Origin: Pseudomonas prosekii
Lineage (GTDB): Bacteria; Pseudomonadota; Gammaproteobacteria; Pseudomonadales; Pseudomonadaceae
Direction: 5' to 3'
Length of the DNA: 64,000 nt
Assembly: GCF_900105155.1 (NCBI RefSeq)
Contig: NZ_LT629762.1
Coordinates: 1,984,001-2,048,000, forward strand
The notes below the pieces were generated by a model. It was not told the DNA's origin and did no database searches. It saw only the letters and a program-made list of their open reading frames with translations. Numbering within the stretch: position 1 is the first letter of the stretch; every line of letters begins with the position of its first letter. The position numbers and the translations under genes were made by a program. Positions 43,664 to 54,484 of the stretch are shown here, one piece after another.

Positions 43664-44731
43664 TCAGCCCTGGTTGAGCAGTTGACGCAAATCGATCACG
43701 GCCGCGTTGGCCCGCGAAATGTAGTTGGCCATGACCAGCGAATGGTTGGCCAACACGCCGAAGCCGCTGCCATTGAGGATCATCGGGCTCCACACCGGCT
43801 CTTGCGACGCCTCCAGTTCACGGATGATCTGGCGCACGCTGACCGTGGCGTTCTTCTTCGCCAACACGTCGGCGAAGTCGACTTCGATGGCGCGCAGCAG
43901 ATGCGACAAGGCCCAAGCCTGACCGCGCGCTTCGTAGAACACGTTATCGATTTGCATCCACGGGGTTTCGACGATTTCTTCGTCAACCTGCGGCACCTGG
44001 CCCGGCACGATCACTTCGGTTTTCAGCGAAGTGTTGAGCTTGACCCGACCGACACTGGCGGACAGGCGTTGCGACAACGACCCCAGACGTGTGCCGACAT
44101 CGCCGAGCCAGTTGTTGAGGTTGTCGGCGCGGGCATAGAACAGCGCGTTTTTCTGTGCCGGATCGGACAGGCGAGCCTGATAACGGCTCAGGGAATTGAT
44201 CCCTTCCTGATATTCCGACTCGCTGGAAGGCAGGATCCAGCTCTTGTTGTCGAAGTTGAAACGCGGCTCGGCGCGCGCCAGATCAGCGTCTTCCGCCGAC
44301 TGCGACTGCGAACGGGCGAAGTCTTTGCGCAGCGCCCGCGTCAAGTCGCGGACCTGGACCAGCACGCCATATTCCCAGCTCGGCATGTTGTCCATCCACA
44401 GGCCCGGCGGGAAACGGTCGTTGGAAATGTAGCCGCCCGGTTTGCTCAGCAACGTGCCGGCCACCGATTTGAGGGTTTCCACCGTGGTGTAACCCACCAC
44501 CATCTGCCGGCCGTCGCGTTCAGCGGCGACCTGGGCATTTTGCTGCACCGGGAACAGGTCGGGCTCTTCGCTCCAATACCAGCCCAAACCAATCGTCACC
44601 AACAGATAAATGGCAATCAGCGTCAGCAGCGCTCGGCTGAACAACAGGCCGCTGACATAGCTGCGGGTGGCCGATTTCGGTTCAGCGGCACGTTCAGGCG
44701 CACTGCCCGCGCGGTTCTTCCAGTCCAGCAT
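43664..44731 (-). CDS. DUF2333 family membrane protein
   Basis: 355 residues, a single N-terminal membrane helix (LLTLIAIYLLVTIGLGWYW) and a large periplasmic part. Conserved blocks: WSEEPDLFPV, GYTTVETLKSVAGTLLSKPGGY, GLWMDNMPSWEYGVLVQVRDLTRAL, QIDNVFYEARGQAWALSHLLRAIEVDFADVL. No known catalytic motif. Function unknown; constant neighbour of the nudix gene in pseudomonads. Confidence 0.9.
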   Translation of the reverse strand: MLDWKNRAGSAPERAAEPKSATRSYVSGLLFSRALLTLIAIYLLVTIGLGWYWSEEPDLFPVQQNAQVAAERDGRQMVVGYTTVETLKSVAGTLLSKPGGYISNDRFPPGLWMDNMPSWEYGVLVQVRDLTRALRKDFARSQSQSAEDADLARAEPRFNFDNKSWILPSSESEYQEGINSLSRYQARLSDPAQKNALFYARADNLNNWLGDVGTRLGSLSQRLSASVGRVKLNTSLKTEVIVPGQVPQVDEEIVETPWMQIDNVFYEARGQAWALSHLLRAIEVDFADVLAKKNATVSVRQIIRELEASQEPVWSPMILNGSGFGVLANHSLVMANYISRANAAVIDLRQLLNQG

Positions 44732-45160
44732 GGCGATATCCTTTCAATCACTTGAGTTCATCGGTTCGACCACAACCCTACGCCATCGTGCCGCTGATTA
44801 CCGCGCCTAAATCTCGCGCGAAACAGCGAGCCATACAATCGCGCCGTGGCCGCCCAACTATAAATGAAGCACAGTCTTGTAGCAGCTGCCGAGCCTGCGA
44901 GGCTGCGTTCGGCTGCGCAGCAGTCGTGAAACCCGTGCAACAGGTGTTCCTGGAGCACCGAGCTGCCTGATTTCACGACGGCTTCGCCGCCGGACGCAGC
45001 CTTCGGCAGCTGCTACAAGAAACCTTGGCGACCAGTCGGTCACGAACTGAATGAGGTCGCTTTCGAGATTATTGACGTGCGACACTCATGTGATCGAAAA
45101 GAGATGCTAGCATAGAGCCACCAGTCGATCTCAGCATGCACCCTAACTAGTAGTCAGGAT
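44732..45160. other. 429-bp gap between DUF2333 and gcbA, with family C REPIN
   Basis: Holds the long inverted repeat of family C (44875-45020) and otherwise no gene. The gcbA promoter is probably at 45060-45150, an A/T-richer stretch (GCTAGCATAGAGCC). Confidence 0.6.
44875..45020. repeat. REPIN, family C (TGTAGCAGCTGCC type)
   Basis: 18-bp perfect end repeats TCTTGTAGCAGCTGCCGA and TCGGCAGCTGCTACAAGA around a 110-bp centre that contains a second nested inverted pair (GCTGCGCAGCAGTCGTGAAA and TTTCACGACGGC). Its sister is at 53315-53447. Confidence 0.88.
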
Positions 45161-46831
45161 ATGACCGAGCCAGAAGACCCCAGCCGTGAGCGCCTCAAGC
45201 ACCATTTTGCCCAGCGGGTAATTCATCAGGCACGTCAGATTCTTGAGATATGGCAGCGCCTGCAACGCAGCGAGTGGTCAACCACCGATTTGTCCGAGCT
45301 GAGCGAAGCCAATCTGCGTCTGCTGCGCTTCGCCGAGCGCTTCGAACAACCCGAGCACTCGCAACTGGCGCGCCTGATCGGCCAGTCGCTGGAAGCCGTG
45401 GACGCCAATCGCGGGCGCCTGAGCAGCGGCCTGATCACCGACCTCAACCGTTTGATGCAGCGCCTGTCGCGCACCGGCCTGCGTCACGGCGATCAACTCG
45501 ACCAGACTTTTCTGCCGCCACTGCGCAAGCCGATCTACGTGATGCTGCAAGATCACGATCGCGCCGAGCGCCTGGCCAAACAACTGGAATTCTTCGGGCT
45601 CAGCGCGCAATCGCTGGACAGCGTCGCGGCGTTTCGCTCCTCGATGGTCGAGCGCTTGCCGGCGGCGATCGTCATGGATGTCGACTTCAGCGGTCCCGGC
45701 GTCGGCCTGCAATTGGCCGCCGAGGCCCAGGTCGGCCTTGACGAGCCGCTGCCACTGCTGTTCTTCAGCCTGCTCGAAACCGATACCCCGACTCGCCTCG
45801 CCGCAGTGCGCGCCGGTGGCCAGGAATTTCTCACCGGCACCCTCGAAGCGTCGAGCCTGCTGGAGAAAATCGAAGTCCTGACCTGCGTCGCGCAGTACGA
45901 ACCTTATAAAGTGCTGATCATCGACGACTCCCGCGCCCAGGCCCTGCACACCGAGCGCCTGCTCAACAGCGCCGGGATTGTCACGCGAACCTTGATCGAA
46001 CCGATTCAGGCAATGGCTGAACTGGCGGACTTCCAGCCCGACCTGATCATCCTCGACATGTACATGCCGGCCTGCACCGGCACCGAGCTGGCCAAGGTCA
46101 TTCGCCACAACGACCGCTACGTCAGCGTGCCGATCATTTATCTGTCGGCCGAAGACGACCTCGACAAGCAGCTCGACGCGATGAGCGAGGGCGGCGACGA
46201 CTTCCTGACCAAACCGATCAAGCCACGTCACCTCATTACCACCGTGCGCAACCGCGCGGCGCGCGCGCGCAATCTCAAGGCGCGGATGGTGCGCGACAGC
46301 CTCACCGGTTTGTACAACCACACGCACATCCTGCAATTGCTCGAAGACTGCTCGTTCCGCGCCCGCCGCGAGAACAAGCCGCTGAGTTTTGCGATGCTCG
46401 ACATTGACCATTTCAAACGGGTCAACGACAGCCATGGCCACCCGATGGGCGACCGCGTGATCAAAAGCCTGGCGCTGTTTCTCAAACAGCGACTGCGCAA
46501 GACCGACTTCATCGGCCGTTACGGCGGCGAAGAATTCGCCATTGTCATGCCCGACACCGATGTCGAATCGGCGCACAAGGTGCTCGACGAAATCCGTCAG
46601 CGCTTCGCCGAAATCCATTACCCGGCCAAACCGCAGGACCTCTGGTGCACGTTCAGCGCCGGGGTGGTTGAGCTGCGCGAAGACTCCGACAGCCTGATGA
46701 TGGCCAGCCAGGCGGACGAAGCGCTGTACCGCGCCAAGCACGCCGGACGCAACCGCGTACAAGCCGCACACGCGTCAAAGCAAAGTGCCACTTTTTCATC
46801 GGAATTCACTGGTTCGGTCATAACCCTGTAA
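45161..46831 (+). CDS. gcbA: Diguanylate cyclase GcbA
   Basis: 556 residues. An N-terminal ~110-residue helical region, a degenerate receiver ([11 protein letters not shown]), a full receiver with [11 protein letters not shown], and a C-terminal GGDEF domain with intact active site GGEEF (455-459) and allosteric I-site RKTD (446-449), five residues upstream. It should make c-di-GMP; its P. fluorescens and P. aeruginosa homologues promote early surface attachment. Two receivers suggest control by phosphorylation or dimerisation. The chemoreceptor starts 52 bp later. Confidence 0.92.
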   Translation: MTEPEDPSRERLKHHFAQRVIHQARQILEIWQRLQRSEWSTTDLSELSEANLRLLRFAERFEQPEHSQLARLIGQSLEAVDANRGRLSSGLITDLNRLMQRLSRTGLRHGDQLDQTFLPPLRKPIYVMLQDHDRAERLAKQLEFFGLSAQSLDSVAAFRSSMVERLPAAIVMDVDFSGPGVGLQLAAEAQVGLDEPLPLLFFSLLETDTPTRLAAVRAGGQEFLTGTLEASSLLEKIEVLTCVAQYEPYKVLIIDDSRAQALHTERLLNSAGIVTRTLIEPIQAMAELADFQPDLIILDMYMPACTGTELAKVIRHNDRYVSVPIIYLSAEDDLDKQLDAMSEGGDDFLTKPIKPRHLITTVRNRAARARNLKARMVRDSLTGLYNHTHILQLLEDCSFRARRENKPLSFAMLDIDHFKRVNDSHGHPMGDRVIKSLALFLKQRLRKTDFIGRYGGEEFAIVMPDTDVESAHKVLDEIRQRFAEIHYPAKPQDLWCTFSAGVVELREDSDSLMMASQADEALYRAKHAGRNRVQAAHASKQSATFSSEFTGSVITL

Positions 46832-46883
46832 TACAAACGCAATAAATTCAGGCGCTTACCATTCTGCCGTTGGTAGATCCGAT

Positions 46884-48830
46884 ATGCGCCTGAAGCTCCT
46901 GACCAACCTCAATACCCTCCTGCTCGTCGCCGTGTGCGTCGCCCTCGGCGCCACTTTGTGGTGGTCGCAGAAAGCTCTGGAACGCCCTTATCTATTGATG
47001 GAGCGTTACCTCGGGCTGTCGCAGCAATTCCAGAATGAAGTGGCGCGCAACGTCGAAGACTACCTGTCGAGCGGCGATGCCCTGCGCCTGAGCAGCGCCA
47101 GTCAGGCGATTGAAGGATTGAACGGCGAACTCGCGCAACTGCCGCCAGCGCTCGCCGACACCTTGCGCCCAAGCCTGTCGGGCCTGGAAGCATTCAGCAA
47201 AACCGACCTGCTGGCCGCCGGCAAACTCGCCGGTGATCCGCAGGCGCTGCTGCTGCAAGCCGAACGCGAAATCAGCGCCAGCCTCGAGCAACTCAGCCAG
47301 TACGCCAGCGCTAACGCGACGTACCTGGCGCCATTGCTCAACGCGTCCCAGCATTTGGGCAAACTGTCGCTGGCGCGGGACAAACTGGTCAGCAGCGGCC
47401 GCAGCGAATTGGCCGCCGACGTCGAGCGCGAAGTCGCCAACATTCGCGCGCAAGCGCAGTTGCTGGAGGCATTGCCGCTGCTCGGCGTGACCAGCAGCAG
47501 CGAATCGAACACTGATGATTTCGCGAACATGATGGGCCTGGAAAGCAACGAAAAAACCGTCGCCGAAGATGCTGGCGTCGGCCTCAAACGCGAACTCAAC
47601 AGCTTGCTCACGCGCTACCCCGCCGAACTGGCGCGCACTCGTGAGCAAATCCACAAACGTGCCGAACTCAGCGCCGCGACGCATGTGAAAATCGCCGCCG
47701 TGCAACAGGCCATCGCCGGCCTGGAACCGGCGGTGCGCGCCCAGCACGGGCAGATTCAGGGCGAAGTGCGCTTGATTCAGGGATTGATGATCGGCCTGAT
47801 CCTGCTGATCGCGCTGCTCATCGACACCTTGCAGCGACGCCTGGCGCGCACGCTGACCAATCTCGCACCGGCGCTCTCGACCTGGGCCGAGGGCGATTTC
47901 AGCCAGGACATTCAACTGGGCAAAACCAATCGCGAATTGCATGACATTCAAGCCTCGCTGAATCGCTTGCGCGCTTATCTGGTGGATCTGGTCGGGACTA
48001 TTCGCTTGAATGCCGAACAAGTTGCCGGCAGCAGTCGCACCCTCGCCGAGCTGAGCAACGACCTGCACAGCGGCGCCGAACATCAGGCCGGTGATACTGC
48101 GCTGATCCGCGATTCGCTCGGTGAACTGGAAGCGACCATCCTGCAAGTCGCCGGCGATGCGAGCCAGGCGGCCGACGCCAGTCGCAATGCCGGATTGGCG
48201 GTGCAGCAGGGGCAGAAGGTCATTGGCCTGAGCCTCACCGGGTTGCATGCGCTGGTCGGCGAAGTGCAGGGCAATGCGCAGATGATCGAACATCTGGCCG
48301 AGGAGTCGGCGACCATTGGCGGTGTGCTGACGGTGATTCGCTCGATTGCCGATCAGACCAATCTGCTCGCGCTCAACGCCGCGATCGAAGCCGCCCGCGC
48401 CGGGGAGATGGGCCGGGGTTTTGCGGTGGTCGCCGAGGAAGTGCGCTCGTTGGCGCAGCGCACCGCTGGCGCCACAGCGGAAATCCAGACCTTGATCGCC
48501 GGCCTGCAAACCGCCGCGCGGCAATCGGTGGAAGGCATGCGCGCTCAGGTCGAACACGCCGAAGCCACCGCCAATCAGGCACAAGCGGCGGACGGCGCGC
48601 TGGATAAAATCGTCGGCGCGATCCAGACCATTGCCGACACCGCCGTGCGCATCGCCGATGTCACCGCGCAGCAGAGCGGCGCGGTCAGCGAGATTCGCGA
48701 CCACAGCGAGCGGATCCATCAGTTGGGCGGGGATAACCTGCTGCGGATTGGCGAGGGGCGCGAGCAAGGGGAGAACTTGCTGGTGCTGGGCGGGCGATTG
48801 CATACGGCCGTTCAGGCTTTCCGCGTCTGA
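46884..48830 (+). CDS. ctpL: Methyl-accepting chemotaxis protein with HBM sensor, CtpL-like
   Basis: 648 residues. TM1 ~9-28, an all-helical periplasmic sensor of ~250 residues (helical bimodular domain: [20 protein letters not shown] etc.), TM2 ~296-318, HAMP, and the signalling tip [20 protein letters not shown] at ~485. The P. aeruginosa protein in this exact locus is CtpL, a receptor for inorganic phosphate at low concentration and certain aromatics. Assignment rests on gene order and domain type. Confidence 0.88.
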   Translation: MRLKLLTNLNTLLLVAVCVALGATLWWSQKALERPYLLMERYLGLSQQFQNEVARNVEDYLSSGDALRLSSASQAIEGLNGELAQLPPALADTLRPSLSGLEAFSKTDLLAAGKLAGDPQALLLQAEREISASLEQLSQYASANATYLAPLLNASQHLGKLSLARDKLVSSGRSELAADVEREVANIRAQAQLLEALPLLGVTSSSESNTDDFANMMGLESNEKTVAEDAGVGLKRELNSLLTRYPAELARTREQIHKRAELSAATHVKIAAVQQAIAGLEPAVRAQHGQIQGEVRLIQGLMIGLILLIALLIDTLQRRLARTLTNLAPALSTWAEGDFSQDIQLGKTNRELHDIQASLNRLRAYLVDLVGTIRLNAEQVAGSSRTLAELSNDLHSGAEHQAGDTALIRDSLGELEATILQVAGDASQAADASRNAGLAVQQGQKVIGLSLTGLHALVGEVQGNAQMIEHLAEESATIGGVLTVIRSIADQTNLLALNAAIEAARAGEMGRGFAVVAEEVRSLAQRTAGATAEIQTLIAGLQTAARQSVEGMRAQVEHAEATANQAQAADGALDKIVGAIQTIADTAVRIADVTAQQSGAVSEIRDHSERIHQLGGDNLLRIGEGREQGENLLVLGGRLHTAVQAFRV

Positions 48831-48835
48831 TCGAT

Positions 48836-48907
48836 CGCCATCGCGAGCAAGCTCGCTCCCACATTGGAATGCGCACCCCTGTGGGAGCGAGCTTGCTCGC
48901 GATGGCG
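48836..48907. repeat. REP pair, family A, reversed order
   Basis: Right-type arm first (CATCGCGAGCAAGCTCGCTC) then left-type arm (GGGAGCGAGCTTGCTCGCGA), the opposite of other REPINs here. Immediately after the chemoreceptor stop. Confidence 0.88.
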
Positions 48908-48993
48908 TCAGAACAATCACCACAACACTCCCGGCCCTGCACACCCGCCGACTGTCCGCTATCATGCCCGCACTTCCGACACGCGAGATCGTC

Positions 48994-50757
48994 ATGCGCC
49001 GTTTGCTTTGCCTGCTGCTTTTAGTGCTCGCCCTGCCGGCCTCCGCCGCCGGGTTGCTGGACACTCGGCCCAGTTCGACGTTGGGCTCGATCAACAACAG
49101 CGCCGACTTCCTGCCGGTGCGCGAAGCCTTTCAGTTGAGCCTGGTGGAAAGCACCGCGCAGACCATCAAGCTGCGTTTCGTCGCCGCCGACGGTTATTAC
49201 CTCTACCGCCACCGCTTCCAGTTTCGCGCCGACCCGGCCGACGTCGCGCTCGGCGCCGCGCAATTGCCCAACGGTGAAAAGAAGCACGATGAATACTTCG
49301 GCGACGTCGAGGTGTACCACGCGATTCTCGATGTCGAACTGCCGCGCAGCGATCCGCGCGCCTTCACGCTGGTCGTGACCTATCAGGGCTGCGCCGACAA
49401 AGGCCTGTGTTATCCGCCGGAAACCGAGCGCTTGCGCATCGACGGCACTGGCGCCGTTGCCGCTGACCCAAGCGCTGCTACGACGGCCGACTGGAGCTGG
49501 CGGGAACTGGCGCTATTTTTCCTCGCCGGTCTCGGCCTGACTTTCACGCCTTGCGTGCTGCCAATGCTGCCGATCCTCTCCAGCGTGGTGTTGCGCGGGC
49601 AGATCGGCGGGCTGCGCGGCTTCAATCTGTCGCTGGCTTACGTGCTGCCGATGGCCGCGTGTTTTGCCCTGCTCGGCGCGTTGATGGGGATGTTCGGCGC
49701 GCAGCTCAATCTGCAGGCGCGGCTGCAATCGGCCTGGGTTCTGGTGCCGTTTGCGACGTTTTTTGCGGTGTTTGCGCTGGCGATGTTCGGCGTCTTCGAG
49801 CTGAAACTGCCGCACTTCATCAGCAGCCGCCTCGACCGGATTGCCGGGCGCACCGAAGGCGGCTCGTTATGGGGCGCGGCAGTGCTCGGCGTGGTGTCGA
49901 GCCTGCTGGTGTCGCCCTGTGTTTCCGCGCCACTGGCCGGCGCCTTGCTGTACATCAGCGCCAGCGGCGACGCGCTCGGCGGCGGGTTGAAGTTGTTTGT
50001 ACTCGGCTTGGGCATGGGCACCCCGCTGCTGTTGGTCGCGACCGGCGGCGCAGCCTGGTTGCCGAAAAGCGGCCCGTGGCTGATCTATGTGAAAAACGCG
50101 ATTGGCGTGTTGTTGCTGGCCTTGGCGATTGGCTTGCTCAGCCGTGTCGTGCCGGGGCAGGTCACGTTGCTGCTGGTCGGTCTGCTGTGGGGCGGCGTCG
50201 GTCTGTTCCTCGGCGCGTTGGAGTTCGTCTACAAACCACCGCGCAAACGCCTCGGCCAATTGCTTGGCTTGTTCCTGCTGTTTTACGCAATGGCTTGCTG
50301 GTACGGCGCGCTCAGCGGTCAGGGCGATGTGCTCAATCCGCTCGGCAGAACCGCGCCAGTGGTCAGCAGCGGCCAAGCGCAATCGGCTAATATCTGGCAA
50401 ACCGTCAGCACCCCGGCCGACCTCGATCACGCGCTCGCGCAAGCGAAATCCGCCGGCACGCCGCTGCTGCTGGACTGGTACGCCGACTGGTGCATCAGCT
50501 GCAAAGTTATCGAACGCGAAGTGCTCAACGACCCGAAAGTCGTCGAACGGCTGCTAGGTTATCGACTGATTCGCTTCGACATCACCGCCAGCAACGCCGA
50601 ACAACGAGCGCTGCTCGACCGCTACAAATTGTTCGGCCCACCGGCACTGATGTTCTTCGGCAAGGACGGCGCCGAACGCGCCGATGTGCGGGTGATCGGC
50701 GAGATCAATGCGCAGGACTTCGCCGAACGTGTCGCGAAGGCAAATGACCGGATTTAA
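48994..50757 (+). CDS. dsbD: Thiol:disulfide interchange protein DsbD
   Basis: About 587 residues. Signal peptide MRRLLCLLLLVLALPASAA; periplasmic alpha domain with C133 and C139 (GCADKGLC); eight-helix membrane domain with redox cysteines C187 (TPCVLP) and C309 (SPCVSAP); C-terminal thioredoxin-like gamma domain with C500-IS-C503 (WYADWCISC). All six redox cysteines are present. It relays electrons from cytosolic thioredoxin to periplasmic DsbC/CcmG. An ATG at 48964 is also possible. Confidence 0.92.
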   Translation: MRRLLCLLLLVLALPASAAGLLDTRPSSTLGSINNSADFLPVREAFQLSLVESTAQTIKLRFVAADGYYLYRHRFQFRADPADVALGAAQLPNGEKKHDEYFGDVEVYHAILDVELPRSDPRAFTLVVTYQGCADKGLCYPPETERLRIDGTGAVAADPSAATTADWSWRELALFFLAGLGLTFTPCVLPMLPILSSVVLRGQIGGLRGFNLSLAYVLPMAACFALLGALMGMFGAQLNLQARLQSAWVLVPFATFFAVFALAMFGVFELKLPHFISSRLDRIAGRTEGGSLWGAAVLGVVSSLLVSPCVSAPLAGALLYISASGDALGGGLKLFVLGLGMGTPLLLVATGGAAWLPKSGPWLIYVKNAIGVLLLALAIGLLSRVVPGQVTLLLVGLLWGGVGLFLGALEFVYKPPRKRLGQLLGLFLLFYAMACWYGALSGQGDVLNPLGRTAPVVSSGQAQSANIWQTVSTPADLDHALAQAKSAGTPLLLDWYADWCISCKVIEREVLNDPKVVERLLGYRLIRFDITASNAEQRALLDRYKLFGPPALMFFGKDGAERADVRVIGEINAQDFAERVAKANDRI

Positions 50758-50762
50758 TCAGG

Positions 50763-50829
50763 CAGTCACAAATTTTGCGCAAACATCGGCCATCGTGCTG
50801 GCTATTGCATAGAACTGGACAGTCACAAA
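50763..50829. repeat. Direct repeat CAGTCACAAA x2 upstream of aroQ
   Basis: Two identical decamers at 50763-50772 and 50820-50829 lie in the dsbD-aroQ spacer, 57 bp apart, close to the expected promoter of the aroQ-accB-accC group. Could be regulator half-sites or chance. Confidence 0.35.
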
Positions 50830-50902
50830 GGCTTTGCGGCATAGTCGCCGGGTTCTGACAACTGCACTCTGACAATTGCACCTGAATAACAAGGAACAGC
50901 AG

Positions 50903-51355
50903 ATGGCAACGCTACTGGTTCTTCACGGACCCAACCTGAATTTGCTCGGCACCCGTGAACCGGGCACCTATGGCGCTACGACACTGGCGCAGATCAACCA
51001 GGACCTGGAACGCCGTGCCCGTGAAGCCGGCCATCATTTGCTGCACTTGCAGAGCAACGCCGAGTACGAATTGATCGATCGCATCCACGCTGCTCGCGGC
51101 GAAGGTGTGGACTTCATTCTGATCAATCCAGCAGCATTTACTCACACAAGTGTCGCATTACGTGACGCGCTGCTGGCGGTGAGCATCCCATTCATCGAAG
51201 TGCATTTGTCTAACGTGCACAAACGCGAACCTTTCCGCCATCACTCTTACTTCTCCGATGTAGCGGTGGGAGTGATCTGCGGCCTTGGCGCCAGCGGTTA
51301 TCGACTGGCCCTGGAGGCCGCCCTGGAACAGCTTGAAAGACCGGCAACGGCTTGA
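50903..51355 (+). CDS. aroQ: Type II 3-dehydroquinate dehydratase
   Basis: 150 residues, dodecameric DHQase. [17 protein letters not shown] carries R18 and Y23 of the active site; [17 protein letters not shown] and H101 in EVHLSNVH complete the set. Third step of the shikimate pathway. ATG 50903 has AAGGA; an upstream in-frame ATG at 50876 would add residues unlike any homologue. 49 bp separate it from accB. Confidence 0.95.
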   Translation: MATLLVLHGPNLNLLGTREPGTYGATTLAQINQDLERRAREAGHHLLHLQSNAEYELIDRIHAARGEGVDFILINPAAFTHTSVALRDALLAVSIPFIEVHLSNVHKREPFRHHSYFSDVAVGVICGLGASGYRLALEAALEQLERPATA

Positions 51356-51403
51356 ACCACAAGCGTTAAACGCCCCTGACCGACCCTTGGGAGTTGATGA
51401 TTC

Positions 51404-51862
51404 ATGGATATCCGTAAAGTTAAGAAATTGATCGAATTGCTGGAAGAGTCCGGCATCGACGAGCTCGAGATCAAGGAAGGCGAAGAGTCCGTTCGCATCA
51501 GCCGTCACAGCAAGACCCCGGCTCAGCAGTATTACGCTCCTGCGCCAATGCACGCTCCGGCCCCAGCGCCTGCCGCTGCTGCCCCGGTTGCTGCCGCTCC
51601 TGCTGCACCGGCCGCACCTGTGCTGAACGGCACCGTTGCCCGTTCGCCGATGGTCGGCACGTTCTACCGCAAGTCTTCGCCGTCCTCGCCGTCCTTCGTT
51701 GAAGTCGGCCAGACCGTGAAGAAAGGCGACACCCTGTGCATCGTCGAAGCCATGAAGATGATGAACCACATCGAAGCTGAAACCAGCGGTGTGATCGAAT
51801 CCATCCTCGTCGAAGATGGCCAGCCGGTTGAGTACGACCAACCCCTGTTCACCATCGTTTGA
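51404..51862 (+). CDS. accB: Biotin carboxyl carrier protein of acetyl-CoA carboxylase
   Basis: 152 residues: N-terminal helical region, an Ala/Pro-rich linker (~45-72, repeats of [18 protein letters not shown]), and the C-terminal biotinyl domain with K118 in [12 protein letters not shown]. Carries carboxybiotin between biotin carboxylase and carboxyltransferase. accC begins 17 bp later. Confidence 0.96.
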   Translation: MDIRKVKKLIELLEESGIDELEIKEGEESVRISRHSKTPAQQYYAPAPMHAPAPAPAAAAPVAAAPAAPAAPVLNGTVARSPMVGTFYRKSSPSSPSFVEVGQTVKKGDTLCIVEAMKMMNHIEAETSGVIESILVEDGQPVEYDQPLFTIV

Positions 51863-51879
51863 ACCGCGGAGAGACTTTG

Positions 51880-53235
51880 ATGACTGCGAAGTTGGAAAAA
51901 GTTCTGATCGCCAACCGCGGTGAGATCGCCCTGCGGATCTTGCGTGCCTGCAAAGAGATGGGCATCAAGACCGTCGCCGTTTATTCCACGGCTGACAAAG
52001 AGCTGATGCACCTGGGTCTGGCGGACGAATCCGTCTGCATCGGTCCGGCATCGGCTGCAAAGTCTTACCTGCACATTCCGGCGATCATCGCCGCAGCTGA
52101 AGTGACCGGCGCTACCGCCATTCACCCAGGCTACGGTTTCCTCGCGGAAAACGCCGATTTCGCCGAACAGGTCGAGAACTCCGGTTTTGCCTTCATTGGC
52201 CCGAAAGCCGACACCATTCGCCTGATGGGCGACAAGGTTTCGGCCAAGCACGCCATGATCGCTGCCGGCGTACCGACTGTTCCGGGTTCTGACGGCCCGC
52301 TGCCGGAAGACGAAGAAACCGCTCTGCGCATTGGTCGCGAAGTCGGTTATCCGGTGATCATCAAAGCCGCTGGCGGCGGTGGTGGTCGCGGCATGCGCGT
52401 TGTGCATAAAGAAGAAGACCTGATCGACTCGGCCAAACTGACCCGCTCCGAAGCAGGCGCGGCGTTCGGCAACCCGATGGTCTATCTGGAAAAATTCCTG
52501 ACCAACCCACGTCACGTGGAAGTCCAGGTACTTTCCGACGGCCAGGGCCACGCCATCCATTTGGGCGACCGCGATTGCTCGCTGCAACGTCGTCACCAGA
52601 AGGTTCTCGAAGAAGCGCCGGCACCGGGCATCGACGAGAAGGCTCGTGCTGAAGTCCTCGCTCGCTGCGTCAAGGCGTGCATCGACATCAACTACCGTGG
52701 CGCGGGCACTTTCGAGTTCCTGTACGAGAACGGCGCGTTCTATTTCATCGAAATGAACACCCGCGTTCAGGTTGAGCACCCGGTTTCGGAAATGGTCACC
52801 GGCATCGACATCGTAAAGGAGATGCTCAGCATCGCCGCTGGCAACAAGCTGTCGTATACCCAGGAAGACGTTGTCATCCGCGGTCACGCACTTGAATGCC
52901 GGATCAACGCCGAAGACCCGAAAACCTTCATGCCGAGCCCAGGCACGGTCAAGCATTTCCACGCTCCGGGCGGCAACGGCGTTCGCGTCGATTCGCACCT
53001 GTACAGTGGATATGCGGTTCCGCCGAACTACGATTCGTTGATCGGCAAGCTGATCACCTACGGCGCAACCCGTGAAGAAGCCATGACGCGCATGCGTAAT
53101 GCACTGGACGAAATCGTCGTCGACGGGATCAAAACCAACATCCCGCTGCACCGCGATCTGGTCCGTGATGAAGGCTTCTGCAAAGGTGGAGTCAACATCC
53201 ACTACCTGGAACACAAGCTGGCCGAACAGCATTAA
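51880..53235 (+). CDS. accC: Biotin carboxylase subunit of acetyl-CoA carboxylase
   Basis: 451 residues, full-length ATP-grasp enzyme: [20 protein letters not shown], glycine-rich loop [12 protein letters not shown], and catalytic [18 protein letters not shown]. It carboxylates biotin on AccB to start fatty acid synthesis. GGAGAG precedes ATG 51880. Ends with a strong terminator at 53251. Confidence 0.97.
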   Translation: MTAKLEKVLIANRGEIALRILRACKEMGIKTVAVYSTADKELMHLGLADESVCIGPASAAKSYLHIPAIIAAAEVTGATAIHPGYGFLAENADFAEQVENSGFAFIGPKADTIRLMGDKVSAKHAMIAAGVPTVPGSDGPLPEDEETALRIGREVGYPVIIKAAGGGGGRGMRVVHKEEDLIDSAKLTRSEAGAAFGNPMVYLEKFLTNPRHVEVQVLSDGQGHAIHLGDRDCSLQRRHQKVLEEAPAPGIDEKARAEVLARCVKACIDINYRGAGTFEFLYENGAFYFIEMNTRVQVEHPVSEMVTGIDIVKEMLSIAAGNKLSYTQEDVVIRGHALECRINAEDPKTFMPSPGTVKHFHAPGGNGVRVDSHLYSGYAVPPNYDSLIGKLITYGATREEAMTRMRNALDEIVVDGIKTNIPLHRDLVRDEGFCKGGVNIHYLEHKLAEQH

Positions 53236-53250
53236 GATGTGATCCAGACC

Positions 53251-53280
53251 AACAAAGCCGCTTTCGAGCGGCTTTGTTGT
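53251..53280 (+). terminator. Rho-independent terminator of accBC
   Basis: AACAAAGCCGCT-TTCG-AGCGGCTTTGTT: a perfect 12-bp stem with a TTCG loop, followed by GTTT. Starts 16 bp after the accC stop. Confidence 0.92.
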
Positions 53281-53314
53281 TTCTGCAGGTTTCATATCAA
53301 CCGCAACAGCCTCA

Positions 53315-53447
53315 TGTAGCAGCTGGCGAAGCCTGCGTTCGGCTGCGAAGCAGTCGTGAATACAGGCAGTGCGGTGTTTGAGGAAGACCACTTACTCAGG
53401 GTTTACGACTGCTGCGCAGCCGAACGCAGGCTTCGCCAGCTGCTACA
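53315..53447. repeat. REPIN, family C
   Basis: Ends TGTAGCAGCTGGCGAAGCCT and AGGCTTCGCCAGCTGCTACA are inverted; inside, CGTTCGGCTGCGAAGCAGTC pairs with GACTGCTGCGCAGCCGAACG, so nearly the whole element folds on itself. Confidence 0.9.
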
Positions 53448-53518
53448 GGGATATTGCGTTTCAACTGAGCGGCATTCGGAGTTGTCCACTCCCACAAACC
53501 CTCTGCGGTCGCGTAAAC

Positions 53519-53546
53519 TTGCGCGCTTCTCGCAGCCCGCTAGGCT
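53519..53546 (+). promoter_or_regulatory. Candidate sigma-70 promoter for prmA
   Basis: TTGCGC, 16 bp, TAGGCT, ending 29 bp before the prmA ATG. It lies beyond the accBC terminator and REPIN, where a new promoter is needed. Weak hexamers, so tentative. Confidence 0.4.
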
Positions 53547-53575
53547 GCAATCAATATTTTTCAAAGGTGCCCGCC

Positions 53576-54454
53576 ATGCCTTGGCTGCAAGTCCGTCTCG
53601 CCATCAGCCCAGAACAAGCCGAAACCTACGAAGACGCTTTCCTTGAAGTGGGCGCGGTGTCGGTGACCTTTATGGACGCCGAGGATCAGCCGATCTTCGA
53701 ACCGGAACTCAACACCACGCCGCTGTGGTCGCACACGCATCTGCTGGCGCTGTTCGAGGACGGCACCGAGGCCGCCAGCGTGCTGGCGCACATGGAACTG
53801 CTGACCGGTGGTCCGCTGCCCGAGCATCACAGCGAAATCATTGCAGACCAGGATTGGGAACGCAGCTGGATGGACGGTTTCGAGCCGATGCGTTTCGGTG
53901 AGCGGCTGTGGATTGTGCCGAGCTGGCACGCCGCGCCGGAACCGGATGCGGTGAACCTGCTGCTCGATCCGGGCCTGGCGTTTGGCACCGGCACTCACCC
54001 GACCACCGCGCTGTGCCTGGAATGGCTTGACGGTCAGGACCTGAAAGATTGCAACGTGCTCGACTTCGGTTGCGGCTCGGGGATTCTGGCGATCGCTGCC
54101 CTGTTGCTGGGCGCCAAGCAAGCGGTCGGCACCGACATCGACGTGCAAGCGCTGGAAGCTTCGCGCGACAACGCCGGGCGCAACCACATCGCTGAAGAAC
54201 TGTTCCCGCTGTACCTGCCGGAAGATCTGCCACAGGTGCAGGCCGACGTGCTGGTCGCCAATATTCTGGCCGGCCCACTGGTGTCGCTGGCGCCGCAACT
54301 GTCCAGCCTGGTCAAGCCCGGTGGGCGTCTGGCGCTGTCGGGGATTCTTGCCGAGCAAGGCGACGACGTCGCCAAGGCTTACGCGCAAGACTTCGATCTG
54401 GACCCGATTGCCAATCGCGATGGCTGGGTGCGCATCACTGGCCGTCGGCGCTAG
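53576..54454 (+). CDS. prmA: Ribosomal protein L11 methyltransferase
   Basis: 292 residues. N-terminal L11-recognition domain ([31 protein letters not shown]), linker [24 protein letters not shown], then a Rossmann methyltransferase with [22 protein letters not shown] and SAM motif [16 protein letters not shown] at ~160. It trimethylates L11. Next gene begins 30 bp later. Confidence 0.95.
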   Translation: MPWLQVRLAISPEQAETYEDAFLEVGAVSVTFMDAEDQPIFEPELNTTPLWSHTHLLALFEDGTEAASVLAHMELLTGGPLPEHHSEIIADQDWERSWMDGFEPMRFGERLWIVPSWHAAPEPDAVNLLLDPGLAFGTGTHPTTALCLEWLDGQDLKDCNVLDFGCGSGILAIAALLLGAKQAVGTDIDVQALEASRDNAGRNHIAEELFPLYLPEDLPQVQADVLVANILAGPLVSLAPQLSSLVKPGGRLALSGILAEQGDDVAKAYAQDFDLDPIANRDGWVRITGRRR

Positions 54455-54484
54455 AATGAGCGCCTGCATAATCCGGATCGCCGC

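Noticed and set aside
46992..49097. 701-codon minus-strand frame opposite the CtpL-like receptor
   Set aside because: Antisense shadow in GC-rich DNA; the plus strand encodes a typical chemoreceptor.
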